64,000 bases of DNA from Symsagittifera roscoffensis. Lineage: Eukaryota; Xenacoelomorpha; Acoela; Convolutidae. The stretch is taken from the NCBI RefSeq assembly GCF_963678635.1, contig NC_087071.1:7083624-7147623 (forward strand). Reading direction: 5' to 3'. Below the pieces are notes generated by a model. It ran no database searches. It was given only the letters and a program-made list of their open reading frames with translations, and was not told the DNA's origin. This document shows, piece by piece, positions 1-13,200 of the stretch (position 1 is its first letter; every line of letters starts with the position of its first letter). Made by a program: the position numbers and the translations under genes.

Positions 1-360
1 AGCTAACGAGAACCGACTGCTTTCCCCAGGGTTAGGGAAAGGCCCTTTTTAGGGGTCGCTAACTCATCCTAAGCATCTAACGTTCCGATCTACACTCTAT
101 TCTAATCCCGACCTTCTGGCTATCAGGGAAACGTAATTCGCTTTTAGGGGTCAAATGGTGCCAAAAAGCCACCTCCGGGGAGCTACGTAAGTATCCCATT
201 CATTCATGTTATTTAGGAGTCCTACTGTCAATATATATGCTATACCTCAGTTACTGTCAATTACCTCTGGGACTACTTTTCTTTTACTCCTTTCTCCTAG
301 TAACTAGTAACTTTCTCCTTGCTCCTAGTAACACATCAATTAAGGCAACTAAGCTTCCTT
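1..360. other. Unassigned, less AT-rich segment at left edge
   Basis: This stretch is visibly richer in G and C than the DNA to its right and has no useful reading frame. It contains repeated short blocks such as tcctagtaac, found near 296 and again near 325, and two copies of tactgtcaat near 224 and 252. It may be the edge of a transposable element (for example an LTR) whose remainder lies outside the window, but no terminus, primer site or coding remnant is visible. It lies downstream of the TTC16 3' end. Confidence 0.25.
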
Positions 361-656
361 CAACCAGTTTGGAACAATTTCTAAGACGGATTAAATCTCC
401 GCTCACGCGTTTATAGCGCGAAATATATTGCGCGTTAATTTTCCATAATCTTTAAACCCCCCCTAAGTTTACGAAAAATGATCACAGGTGAAATATCTTT
501 TCAAATTTAAAATCAGGACAACAATACCTTTTGAATGATATAAATAAAATATCCCGTCAAAAATGGCTAGTTGAAATGTCGAAAATTGCTTGAAGAAAAA
601 AACATACCCCGAGCGCAAATATTTCGTTACTTTCGCTACGAAAGTCGGAACAACAA
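361..656 (-). repeat. Rep-A hairpin repeat, minus orientation
   Basis: This is a copy of the commonest dispersed family in the window. Read on the minus strand it starts with the hairpin gactttcg-tag-cgaaagt next to gttccgac, passes the block with gactagccattt-like sequence, then a GC-rich near-palindrome (gcgcgaaatatattgcgcg on the plus strand, near 417-435) and the block ctccgcttac-like, ending near the ccaaactggttgaagg-like motif. The best comparison copies are 16605-17130 and 41024-41340. No coding capacity is visible. It sits 3' of TTC16. Confidence 0.7.
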
Positions 657-1162
657 GGATAGCCGGAAAACAAAAAAAAAACTAAAATACTCCCGAAAAA
701 AAACTTTTTCAAATGGTCGAAACAAATACAATTTGCAATTAATTAGCTCTTTTTTATCATGACTAGTTTTGAAAACTGAATTCTACAACACTAAACTGTA
801 AGAGAACTAGGAAAAAAGAACGTAGACAAAGTTTGCCCAATTTTTAAAAGAAAATAATGTTAATCCGTTTCATAAATTGTACCTGTTTTTTGCGTTCGAT
901 GAAATCGTTCGAAGAAATTTCTGTGAACATCGAAACGCTTTCCCTGAAAACAGAAAACCATTACTAATTGCGCAAAAAAAATCTATAGCAAACAAAGTGT
1001 ATTCATCTTTTCGCTAGATCTTTCGCAAGACATCTCAAATTTCAACAGTGTTTGCTTTTTGGTATTGCTAGCCAGATTATCGATACCAAACATATTTCTG
1101 CAAACCGATTTTTGAAATTAATTTGTCTTCGTGGGTTTCCAGCCTGTTTAACGAGTGAGTGA

Positions 1163-1168
1163 TTTATT
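1163..1168 (-). promoter_or_regulatory. Candidate polyadenylation signal of TTC16
   Basis: AATAAA on the minus strand lies about 40 bases past the proposed TTC16 stop codon at 1209. The distance suits a short 3' untranslated region. The hexamer is frequent by chance in AT-rich DNA, so this rests on position. Confidence 0.45.
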
Positions 1169-1208
1169 AACTGGGAAGATACCAGATTATATATTTATAG
1201 TAATCAGA

Positions 1209-4200
1209 TTAGATAGTATATAACCTTCCAGTTTCGTAATCAGGCTCATCGGCTGTTTTTCGGCCACTTCTCGAAACCGGATCTGCCATTCCGATCGATG
1301 ACTCATTCCGTAAACTGCCCGAGTCCCGACCCAGTTTCGAACTAGTGTTCCTTGTTTCCGATACACGTTGGCTTGTTGTTGTAACACCGGTTGAACTTTT
1401 CTTTTTTCGTTGTTCGGTCAATGATCTCTGAGACCTCTGTGACCTTGCTGACCTCTGACCTTGTATTGACCTTGATGAAGTAGGAGAAGGTCCGACCAAG
1501 ATTTGAATTTCGTTGCTCAAGTTTTCGGCAAGTTTAGTCGTTGTGCTTGCGCTTGACAGTGGTCTGAAAAAATCAAAATTTGATGATTTTAAAAGAAAAA
1601 TAGAGAAAAACTCCGACTTAGTGATAGAATTGAAAGCAAAACATTTTTTATTGATGTATTTTTTAAATCAATTTACTTCATTGAACCAATGGCCTCATCT
1701 TATTTTGGATTCAGTTATTGTTAAAAAAAGTAGTTTCGGGCGCGTGTTACTATCATTGATTTGAAACACTTTTTTGAAGAAAGAGGAAAGATTAACTCAA
1801 CATCACGTCTAAATCGACAAGTATGTATCGTTAAAAATAGCTAAAAATGTTTTCAGAGCTTAGAAAAACGGCTTAAGTGAAACTTGTTAAAATAATCAAA
1901 TCGCTCTTGTAATCGACTCTATAATAGGCCTGCTTGCTCTCATGTTTTCTCATAATATATTAAGAAACGTCGTCAACAGACAAAAAAGTCATTAAATGCG
2001 AGGAAACCGAAAAAAATTATCGAAAAAAGACACGTTTTTTTTTTACAAAAGGCGCTTTCTAACTTAAAAAAAAAGAAGTTTATGCCCTTGAAGCTCGTGG
2101 GTTTCATTAACAAAATATGATTGACACTTTCCTGAAAAATTCACTTAATTTAACACTTTTTCTGTTTTATACTAGTTCACCATTCCTCTTGGCAAAGGAA
2201 AATATTTGAATTTAAAAAAAAATAAAAAGGCAAACTGCGAAAAATTGATTTTCAGCGTGAAAAAACTTCAAAACTTTTCCTGAAAAAAAAATAAAACTAA
2301 AAAAGGCATAAAAGGAATAATAAAAGATTGAATACAATGTTTTTTTCCACTCAATACAAAATCTTTAAATTGGTTATTCTCGACGATGATAAAAGTTTCG
2401 GGAAAAATATTTTATGTGCTTCGAATCTGGATTAAAAAATTTTATTGTGATATATCACTGGACACAATACGATGGTTGTTTGTGGTACAAGTTTTTACGA
2501 GAAAAAAAACTAGAAGAAAAATATAACGCAACTGAAGACAACGTTTCTCCCCACTTTCAATACACAGAACAAAAAATCATAGATGGCTTCTGACTTGGTT
2601 AAAGAGACAGTTTTTCGGCCAATTTACTTGTGCAGTCAAACCGGAAGCAATTTTGAATTGTTTATATTTTTGAGGTCCAACATCTTTTTCGAAAGATAGT
2701 TCGAAAGTTAGATCAAAAGATGGGCCCCCAATTTCCTAAAAAAATTTAAACAAGAGTTTTTGCCCAAGAAATGACGCAAAAAAGCCAACGTATAAAATGG
2801 GTTTCTATACCGAGGCGGATCTAGGGTTTTTCGAGGGGACGGGCGGACTTTCAAAATTTTTTTACGGGCGGATTTTTTTTTAGGTAGACCAATTTGACTT
2901 GGAGCGCTCCCAGAAAATTCAAAAGACCCAGTTTGACAAAAAAAAAATTTTGGAAAATTTTGATTAAAACTGCGTTTTTTCTTCGCACGCTCTCCATCAA
3001 ACTTTGAATACATTAGCTTTGGTCGGTCTAAAATGGATATCATAAAAAAATACCAAAGGAGGACCCTTTAATTCGTCAGGGGTTCGAATCACTGAAGGAA
3101 GAAGCGTTAGCTCGGATTGCAGACAAATGCACTAGAAAGAAAAAAAAATGCAGAAAAAATAAAAGTTCTGAAATTTCTTACATATACATTTTTAGCGGTT
3201 CGAAAAAGTTTTGGAGACAAAAAAATTGAAATTTAAAATTCATGAATTTTGTTTAAAAAATCCACGTCAGCATTACCAATCCCAGAAATTAACAACAAAT
3301 TGCAAATACCAGCGGCGCAACAGCAGCTCTCCGTAGATTAACATTCTCATTAAAGCGTTTCTATCTCGTGGATAAATCGCCCGATTTATGAACCAATCAA
3401 AATGAACTTGTTGGAACCCTGTTTTTGAAACTGATGACATTTTTCCGGGGCTAAAATCTTTTTTATTGATTTTTCAGTCAGGCTTTTTTAATTTTTAAAT
3501 GATACCCCAATTAGCCTGCAAAATGTAACGTTTAAAATAGTGATTAAAATAGGCGCTACAGTGCCAGAGCATAATTGACCATTTTTAAGCTATTCGAGCT
3601 ATTTTGCAACTTTTCCCGCGACAGGAAAATCGGAACAGCAATTTAAAGTCTTATAACATTCAAAAAAATTCATAAAAGAGTCTGAATTGACTCTTAGAAG
3701 ATGTAAGAGTTTGCTAAGATCTCAGATTTAATCTTACAAGACATAAGATTCTTATAAGATTCTGAGTTTTAGTAACACCCGGGAACCGATTATTAACATG
3801 ATTTTTTTTTAAAAAAACAATAGTTTTGTTTTGATTTTCAAACGTTTTTCATACTCCTACAAAAAATCCAAAAAACTTCAAACCCACCTTAGAAAATGGG
3901 GTGGTTTCTTTGGTGCTGATATCTGGAACGCCGTCTGCAGCTGTTTAACTGTGGCAACGTATAGCGCGCTGGATTTGATCTCGGCTATCTGTTTTCCAGG
4001 GAATAGTCTGGCGATTAGGGAAAACAACTCCTCGTTGTTGGGACTCAAATGCATGGCGCACAGGACATCTTCCCTCGCTCCTTTTTTGAACTAAGCAGAG
4101 CTTTTTCTTCATATCTATTGTGATCTTTTTATTTTGAACCTTATGGAACAAAATTCAGATCTGAGATGAGCGAAAAGCACCAATTTGTAATATATTCAAT

Positions 4201-7200
4201 GAATTTGAAGAAAAAAATTGTTTCCTCTTCTAATAGATTTCATTGATTTGTTCATGAATTCTAATGTAAGTTTGTTAGGAGAAGAAAACTTTACGGAACA
4301 TTGAACCTGTTTTAGCTATTTTTGAAAGCCAAAAAACGCATCGAGCGCGGATATAGGAATTGGGCACTTTTGGGGAAATTTACACCAAAAAATCGTGTTT
4401 TTTGGCGCTCTCACCCCCCTCTCTCAAATCCGCTACTGAAAAGCATATTAAGGCGTGCTAATTAGCTGTAATTGCAAATGTTTTTTTTATGAATCTTTTA
4501 TGAACTCATGCAAACAAGACGAATCATTAAAAAAATAGTGCTCAATTCAAGTAATTTATTAATCATTTATTGTCAAATAAAACGGGAAAAGAACTTCTCT
4601 CACATCCAGAAGGTGTCTGACTCTGGCTCTGGATATGTAGTATTGGGACACTTTTGGGTTGTGGTGCAATGCGTGGGTGAATTTCTCCTCCGCCTCCAAA
4701 TACCTCCTCTCAAAGTAGTCCATGATTGCAAACTCATTGAATATCACTGAAGTGTGTTAATGTTAAAGAAAATTAAAAATTGTTCTAACAAAGGGAATAA
4801 TTAGTTCATAATTCACGAAAGTTTAAAATTATAATACAAAATCCCATTTTAGAAGTGCCCATCCCAAAAGCAAAAAGACCAGTTGGATCGCATGTTATCT
4901 TCAGGTCTACTTTTTTTCTAAAATTTTTTATGTGTTTGAGTATATTATTGAGTGATTTTTCTTCCAAAACTTTTTGAATACTTTTAGTGTAATATGTTTT
5001 CGGGCTTTCGGTAATTATCATTGTTATGACTGTTTTAGTTTTGCCAATCAAATGGCTGGATAGCTAAAAAATTAGAAAATTAAAAGTGAGGGATGTAACA
5101 ACACATTATACCCCCGTCTTCTAGAACTTTATGAGTGACGGGTTTTCCAACGGTATTTTTGTTTTCCAGTAGGTAATTTTTGTCAATAAAAAACAATAAA
5201 ATGATGTTTTAGAGAATTTTTTAGACTTTTTCTTGAAAAAATGCGATTTTTTAGATGTGTGTATTTAATTAATTAATTAATCTAAAATAAATTTGAGCCG
5301 GAGTTCCTTGAAAAACAACTGTTTGATTTCCCCAAAATTTCTTTCACTATACTGACGAGAAATGCGTGATTTAATGTCCCAGTCGTCGGAGTCCAAGTCC
5401 AGAGCCTGCTGGTAGTCGGCCAGTGCGAAATGGTAGTTTTTCATATGGAAGAAACAGTCTGAATATAGAAAAAAGCAGCCAGTTCAATCCTGCATTTTTT
5501 TTGTCCAGTTCAACCTTGCATTTTTTTTGTCCAGTTCAATCTTACATATGGGAGTAAAAGAACCCATAAATTTTTTGGACAGACTCTCTGCGATTGGAAA
5601 TAACTTCAACTTATTGTTAGGATATGGTGCAAAATTTCGCATGATATTGAAATTATAAACTACTATTAATAAAATGGTTTAGGATTTTCTCGAGGGGGAG
5701 ATGAGGGCTAGATTTTCAAACTTTTTATCAATTTGGGCATATTGAATTCACCTTATTCTTGATCACGTGAAATAATTCATACCTCCTCTGTTGATATAAA
5801 GTCCCTTTTCGTTTTTCTCAGCTCGGATTGATTTATTAAGCAGAGAAATTGCCTCTTCGAAATATCCCTTGCCGAAACACTCAACTGCAAAGTCGTTATA
5901 ACTCAGAATAAGTTGTCGCATTGCATCCCGGTAGAGAGAAGAGGATTCGTCGTGGTCTGTTTTGTCGAGAGCCAATAAGAAGTCGTCAACTGCCGAGTTG
6001 AATTTGCCGAGTCGTCGGTAAATTGCGCCGCGTAACACGTGTAGCTCGGCAACTGTGAAGCAAGAATTTTAAAAAATCATTTAATTACTTTTCAGAAAAT
6101 CGTAGAAATCGTGGTATTATTTCATATTTGATCAATCCTCTTAAAAAATTTAGAAATAAAAAAAAAACACTTTCTGCTTTTACTTTTACGAATTTTGCAA
6201 AAATTAACATGGATTTATATAATATATTTATACCAAAATAAGCCTTCTACTCGGCCCATTATCGGATAGTGAAACATAGTGAAGCCTACTGGCACAGCCG
6301 TACAGACAAACAATAGTTTTTACAGTCATTTGGAGATACTGTATCTTTATCAAAACTTGCAATACTTTTCTTCACATCTTGATATTTGAACCTAATCTTG
6401 GCGTAATTTTTGATCGAACAAACTGCACCCTGAATATTCTTCTTGAAAACGATATTCAAAATTTTTCATGAAAATTTTGTTCATATGCAATTTTTCACCT
6501 CGAATTAAAAGAATAAACCGAAGCATGCAAAAGTACAATTTTAGTATGTTGTTCCTGGTTGGTTCATAATCAAGTACTCTTTGTTTTCGTGAATTTGGTC
6601 AATAAAGTTTGATCAATTAAGTTGACCAATTGTTATCATTTCCTTGTGATAACAAGTTGACCATGCCGAAAAAATCTATTGCCATTTTTCAGCTTTAATT
6701 GTTTTTTATTTCTAAAAAACAGATTTGGCTGTCCTGCAATTTCTAAAAACTTCTGTGAGACACTTCTTCATTATTTCCTGTCTTCTTCTAAGGTAGTATT
6801 TAGATAATTTTGAGCAATTTTCCCTAAGGTTTCATTAAGGTTTCTCATTATGATTGTTAGAATCTGTTAAAAAGGTTGCATTCAATTTTTGATTTCTAAG
6901 ATGAAGCTACGAATTAACGGAAAAACTTTTTCTAAGAAGCCCTCACAACTCTTTTTTATTTTGGCAATTATCATAAAAAAAGTTAAACAATTTGTTTGAA
7001 TTTCAAGTTTCAGAAGTTAACATGGATTTATATAATATATTTATACCAAAATAAGCCTTCTACTCGGCCCATTATCGGATAGTGAAACATAGTGAAGCCT
7101 ACTGGCACAGCCGTACAGACAAACAATAGTTTTTACAGTCATTTGGAGATACTGTATCTTTATCAAAACTTGCAATACTTTTCTTCACATCTTGATATTT

Positions 7201-10200
7201 GAACCTAATCTTGGCGTAATTTTTGATCGAACAAACTGCACCCTGAATATTCTTCTTGAAAACGATATTCAAAATTTTTCATGAAAATTTTGTTCATATG
7301 CAATTTTTCACCTCGAATTAAAAGAATAAACCGAAGCATGCAAAAGTACAATTTTAGTATGTTGTTCCTGGTTGGTTCATATTCAAGTACTCTTTGTTTT
7401 CGTGAATTTGGTCAATAAAGTTTGATCAATTAAGTTGACCAATTGTTATCATTTCCTTGTGATAACAAGTTGACCATGCCGAAAAAATCTATTGCCATTT
7501 TTCAGCTTTAATTGTTTTTTATTTCTAAAAAACAGATTTGGCTGTCCTGCTATTTCTAAAAATTTCTGTGAGACACTTCTTCATTATTTCCTGTCTTCTT
7601 CTAAGGTAGTATTTAGATAATTTTGAGCAATTTTCCTTAAGGTTTCATTAAGGTTTCTCATTATGATTGTTAGAATCTGTTAAAAAGGTTGCATTCAATT
7701 TTTGATTTCTAAGATGAAGCTACGAATTAACGGAAAAACTTTTTCTAAGAAGCCCTCACAACTCTTTTTTATTTTGGCAATTATCATAAAAAAAGTTAAA
7801 CAATTTGTTTGAATTTCAAGTTTCAGAAGTTAACTCATTTGTTCAGGAAAAAAAAAGTAGTCCTGCTTATTTTGGGATTCTGATTTAAGTATACGTGCAC
7901 AGGCAAAATACTGTTCCGCGATATCTGTTTCGTCAATTTTTGTCCTCATTTTGTCGAAAATTTTTAATGTTTTGTCATTGTTTTGTCCAAATTATTGGAA
8001 AAAAGGAGTATGGACGACCCCGAGGACAACAATTTTCTTGTAGTTAATTTCTCTCTTCGTAGTTTCAGTCTATACTTTTGTTACTTCGCTTTTGTTATTG
8101 AGAAAGTCAAGATTGAAGTCTTCAAAAAATACATACCCTTTTTAGACAAATTCTAATGATGCGACATATGACAGTTTAAGTAAGAGAGCTCTGAAAATTT
8201 TATCAAATATTTAGAGTAATGTAAACTGTTGTTTTTGAACAATTCTTGTTTAGAAGTGTGAAAACTTGACTGAGGATTTGTACGTGATTATGGGATTTTG
8301 AGTGTGCCGTTTCAATTCTGATACTTTTATTTAAGTATAGACATACGCCCCCTGCTTTTGAATTACGATTGCAAAGGATCATATCGCGCGTTAGTTGTCC
8401 CGAAATGGTCAATTTTGCAATCTCTTAACGCAAATAACTCTGCGAACCTTTATCACAAGTGAAATACAATCTATTTTTTTCCAGGACAACAATAGTTTTT
8501 GAATGATATACAAAAATTTCGTCAAAAATGTTTTAGTTAAAATGTCAATTAAGTAGACTGAGCATAAACAGATGAATTAAGTCTAAGTTTTGTACATCCA
8601 GTGGCATAATTTCAGAAAAAGTAAGTAGTTGAGAGACATAAAACTGAAAAAACACGACAAATTTGTGTTTCTAGCAACTCTAAATTGTTAATTAGATCAG
8701 AAAGTATCATTTATTGAAAATTTCGAAATATGAAATTGAAGTGTCTCGTAAATCGGCTTCACAATCTGATAAATTACTGGTAAATCGGTTTACTGAACCT
8801 GACTCAAAACTTAGCATTGTAGAAACAAAAATATATATACTTATTCATCCGGTTTGAAATTGAATAGATTCAAATAATACCTGTCGGGTCGTTGTCTATG
8901 GCTTGGCTGATTTTGCTCTGTGCTTCGGGCAGTTTGTCTTCCAACATCAACACAATCGCTTGATTCTGAAAAAAAAAAATTCCTTAACCCAAATACCTAA
9001 AAAGGCATCAGATTTCATGATTGGGTTACTAATTGTAAAAATCAATCAGAGTGAATTACGTTATTACAAAACATTTAGTTCAAAATATTTCTGGTTGTTT
9101 CCAATATTTGTATCATTGGTAATCTCTTTTTTTAAGACAAAAAGAGCGTCTTACTATTGTTCATGTAAAGAATTGTATTCTCGAAGGTGAACATTTCAGA
9201 GAGTTTTTCTCCAATAAATTTTTTTTATATCGATGCTGAATTCCAAACAGATGAGGATTCGTAGAGTACTTCGTAGTTGTGAGTTTTGTGTTTACCTTGA
9301 GTTGTATGGCTTTCTCGAACAACGCTTCTCTCAATTCCAGTGCCTGCTCCAACTCTGGCTCCAGTTCCAGGGCGTCTCTGACGTCATAATAACACAGGGT
9401 GCTCTAAAACACAAAGAGTGCTTGCTTTTTTTGAGGGCGAAGGAAGAAACTAATTCTGACCAAGTGAACAATCTCCCCCCTTAATCAATTAATGGGGGGG
9501 GGGGACTGCACTTGGTTAAAGTAAGTAGTTTTCTGCTAATCAGATTTTAACATAGTGCAGGCTTGAATTTGTAATTCAATTTCAAGGGGGAGATTGTTCA
9601 CATTGGTCTCATTTTAGTAGCTTTTGGATTTTTGAATGCTTCTAAAACTACTAATTATTTGAATTAGTAATTCAAATAGTTTTTCAGACTTGGGTGGAAT
9701 TAAAGCTGAAGGTTGAGAAAACATAAACCCCCCAACCTGCCCCACCCTTTTCCTCCACCTCACTTAGGGTTTGTCTCCTTCGCCACTCAAAAGATTCGAC
9801 TATCGTTGGTAGTATTTTACGACGCTTATTTCCGGTTAGTTGACGCGTATTTTTTTTTCAAAAGGCGCTTTCAGCAACGATTGCCCACATCGGAGCTCCA
9901 TGATATCAATCTATTGTATTGTATTTTTATATTTACTCTCCTTAAACTTCTAAAAGAATTGCGTTTTTTTTTTTCAAAATGGATTAAAACAAAACGCTAA
10001 GTTTAAAAAAAAACAATTAAGTCCACTTTGTATTGATTGCGTTGTTTGTGATGCTTTTTTCTGCAGTTTTTTTCTTCAGTTTTTTCAATGTTTTAACCCA
10101 ACATAGTTAGTTATAATGGATGCTAATCTGCTTAAGTATGCCTGAAAATTTAATTTTACAATTCAGTATGATATAACATACAAAAACTGTTTCCCCCAAC

Positions 10201-13200
10201 TCACTTACGCATCATTTCTTTGCCCGGGTTACCTGTGCATGGGAGGCAATTCCTGGGGTCATCCCTGAAACCAAATCTGGCCAGAGTGTGAGGGGTTAGT
10301 TATTGGGTTTCAATCCCGTGATTTGTTAACATGTACTTGACTGTCAATCTGTATTCTACTGTTTTAGTCTGACCTTCAAATCAGAATCCTCATTTGATAC
10401 AATAAAAACTCTATCTTTTACCACTTTTTGTTACAGCGCAGCGAGAAGATGGGGACAACCCTGGGATTTGTGGCGTTTTGGCCACCCAACTAAATGGAGC
10501 CACCACTGCTGTGGGAACATCAGTCGTCGGACGAGATCTCATGGGCAATCTGGGAGAACAAGTTAAACAGACACATCCAGGGGGAGAAATCATGAACATC
10601 CAAAGAGCAAAAGGACATCGAACCTTCGAAAGGAGAAAGACATCGAAAGGAGAAGGACATCGAATCCTGGCAGCAATATTTCAGTGAGCTATTCCCTAAA
10701 CTCTTTATTAGAATCGGGAAAATATAGGAAGCAGACTGAATTTTTCATGCCTGAATTGCTAGCGTGCACCAAACGAGACACGATGAGTAGCCAAAAATAG
10801 AAGCGATCGGATAGAAAACAGCCAACAAAACTAATCACAATCCAGGAACAAGCGGACTCAGATAGCGACGAAACACGACCTTCGGAGACGACGCTACTGC
10901 GAATGCAATTGGAAAAAGCCGTGCAATCGGAGGCTCTTGCTACTGGCCAAACAACAAGCCGCGCAAAAACGAATGGTGAAAGCCAGAATAAACGGGAAAC
11001 CAGAGGCAAATAATCAAAAGACGACAAACCGATGAAAATTTTTGCAAATATACCAGCTTCAAAATCAAGAGAGAATCTCTCGAATAGCTGCCAGAACGAC
11101 GGCAAATCGGAAATGCAAAGTGAGAGCTGGGCGAATCGGAGAAATACGAGACGAAGGGCTCCAGTTGATAAGTTGGGGGGAGTTATGATCGGCTGGACCA
11201 GGAAGGAGACGAACGAAAATCCAAAAGGCGAAAGAAAAGTAAAATTCCAGGGCGATGGAACTTACAGTTCAAAACTCATATCCCAGGGAGAGCGACTAGT
11301 CTGAAACTCAAAAACTGTTCCACATAATGCTAAAACTACTACATTTAATTTGTATATTATGTATTTAAATTTTACCTTCATAGGGGAAAACTGAGGGTTA
11401 CCAATTGCATGTCAATCATTTGAGTTTTTATCTATAATTAGGAAATTTTGTCCTACTGTTAAATCATGGCAGGTACCTGCCTATTAATCAGTAAACTATC
11501 AGTCTTTCTGTCTTAGTCTGGCCTTTTTATCATAATTTTGCTCTGATACAAAAAACTACATTAGGAATTAACAGATTCAAACTCTATCTTTTACCAACTC
11601 TTGTTAAGGGCGAAACCATGTCAAATTTTTGTAGAAATAGCCCTGGTTTTCCATGTTTTTAGTCGAGTTCTGAAAATTGGAAAGATTTTCAAAGTTTTCC
11701 AAAACATAAAAAAAATCATCGATTTTCTGAAAAAGAAAAACCTCAGCCTAATTGGTAAGAAGTTCGCGTATAAACTGCATTTTATATTCTTCTTTGAAGT
11801 TCAAATTGAATTTTTGCTCAATCTGTTTTATCACAGATTAAATAGATTGTTTGACTTTAAATATGAAAACAAAAGGTGACGGTTTTCTATGTGGCTTCTA
11901 TATAGCTTCCACCTAAAAAAAACAGTTTCAAAACAAACAGTTTTCTGTCAATCTTAAGCTTGTTTTTTTAATTGAAAGTTTACGTGAGGCTCCATGAACA
12001 TATACTTAAATTATTTGTTCCTTTGCGTGAAAAACTTATTCTGGAAAAAGTTATGCCCAAAAAAAATCACTTATTTTCAAAATCAAAATGATTTTGCGGC
12101 TTTAAAAAATTTTAGAAAAAAAATTATAAAAAAATGCTTTTAAGTTTGTTTTCTTGACAGGGTTTTTAGACTCCCGTTGCCAGCAAGTCCAAGATTGCCT
12201 CCGACTCTCTAACTTCTGGCAGGAAAACCAAGATGGGAGTGATAGATGAAGGTTTAAATTGGCTGGGCTATCGTTTTTCATGGCTATCGGGGTAATAAGT
12301 AGTCATGTATGTGTGAGGGGGAACATGGGTGTTGAAATTTAGGGTTGTCCAAAAAGTATCGTTTTTCAAAAAGTTAATTATTTATGAATGGGTTTAGAAA
12401 CCAAACAGACCAAAAGTAATTCAGTATTTCAAATTTTAGTTTTCAATTTGTAAGTTTTAATTAGTTTTCAATCTATTTTCATAGATTTTAATGAGTTTAT
12501 TATCAATTTAATCACTAAAATTTAAAAAAAAAAGTTCCACTCTGGGCTTAGACTCCAATTCAATTTTGAAAAATTTGAAAAAATTTCACTATAAGGGATC
12601 TAAGTTTAGCTATATAATCCAACAAAATCAGCTTTGCATGAAACTCCAGTTCAGGTGTGTTGAAGTTAGTAGTAGGATCTCGCCCGAAAGTAAACAAATT
12701 GGTCGGAACCTTACCAGAAAAAAACAAAAACACCCTTTTTGGTCTTTTAAAAAATTTAGCGGCAGTGAAAAGATTTTCAAAATGGGTTTATCTTTTTCGT
12801 TTTGGTAGAGTTTTGAGAATCATTAAGTGGCCGAGTTGAGTCCATACGAAAAAATTCTTTTCACACAATACCATTATTGGAAAATACGAACAAAAAAGTG
12901 CATCATACAACTTCTATTTAAAAAAAGTTTTCCGACTTATGCACGGCAAACTATTTTTTCCATGCAAAAATTTTTTAAAATCTTTCAAATGTGCTTGAGG
13001 GTAATTTTGAATGAATTTAGTGCTATTTTTTGTGAGAGAGCCTTTATTTATCAAAAATGATTTTTTGGCATGTGAAATATGCTCATTTATGAAAACTGTA
13101 TGATAAGCACTTTTCCATTATAATCAAAAGTAGACAAATTCTAAAAGTAGACGGTAAAACAGTTTTGTGATCAAACAAACGGTTTCCAAACGAGCTTTTA

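Noticed and set aside
3945-4151. Minus-strand open frame over TTC16 exon 10
   Set aside because: It is in a different frame from the one that matches TTC16 ([20 protein letters not shown]) and does not join neighbouring exons in phase.
10689-11105. 138-residue minus frame in the LTR-type element
   Set aside because: Frames on the plus strand have more coding-like composition (Ser/Asp/Glu/Arg-rich), and the minus frame is their shadow.
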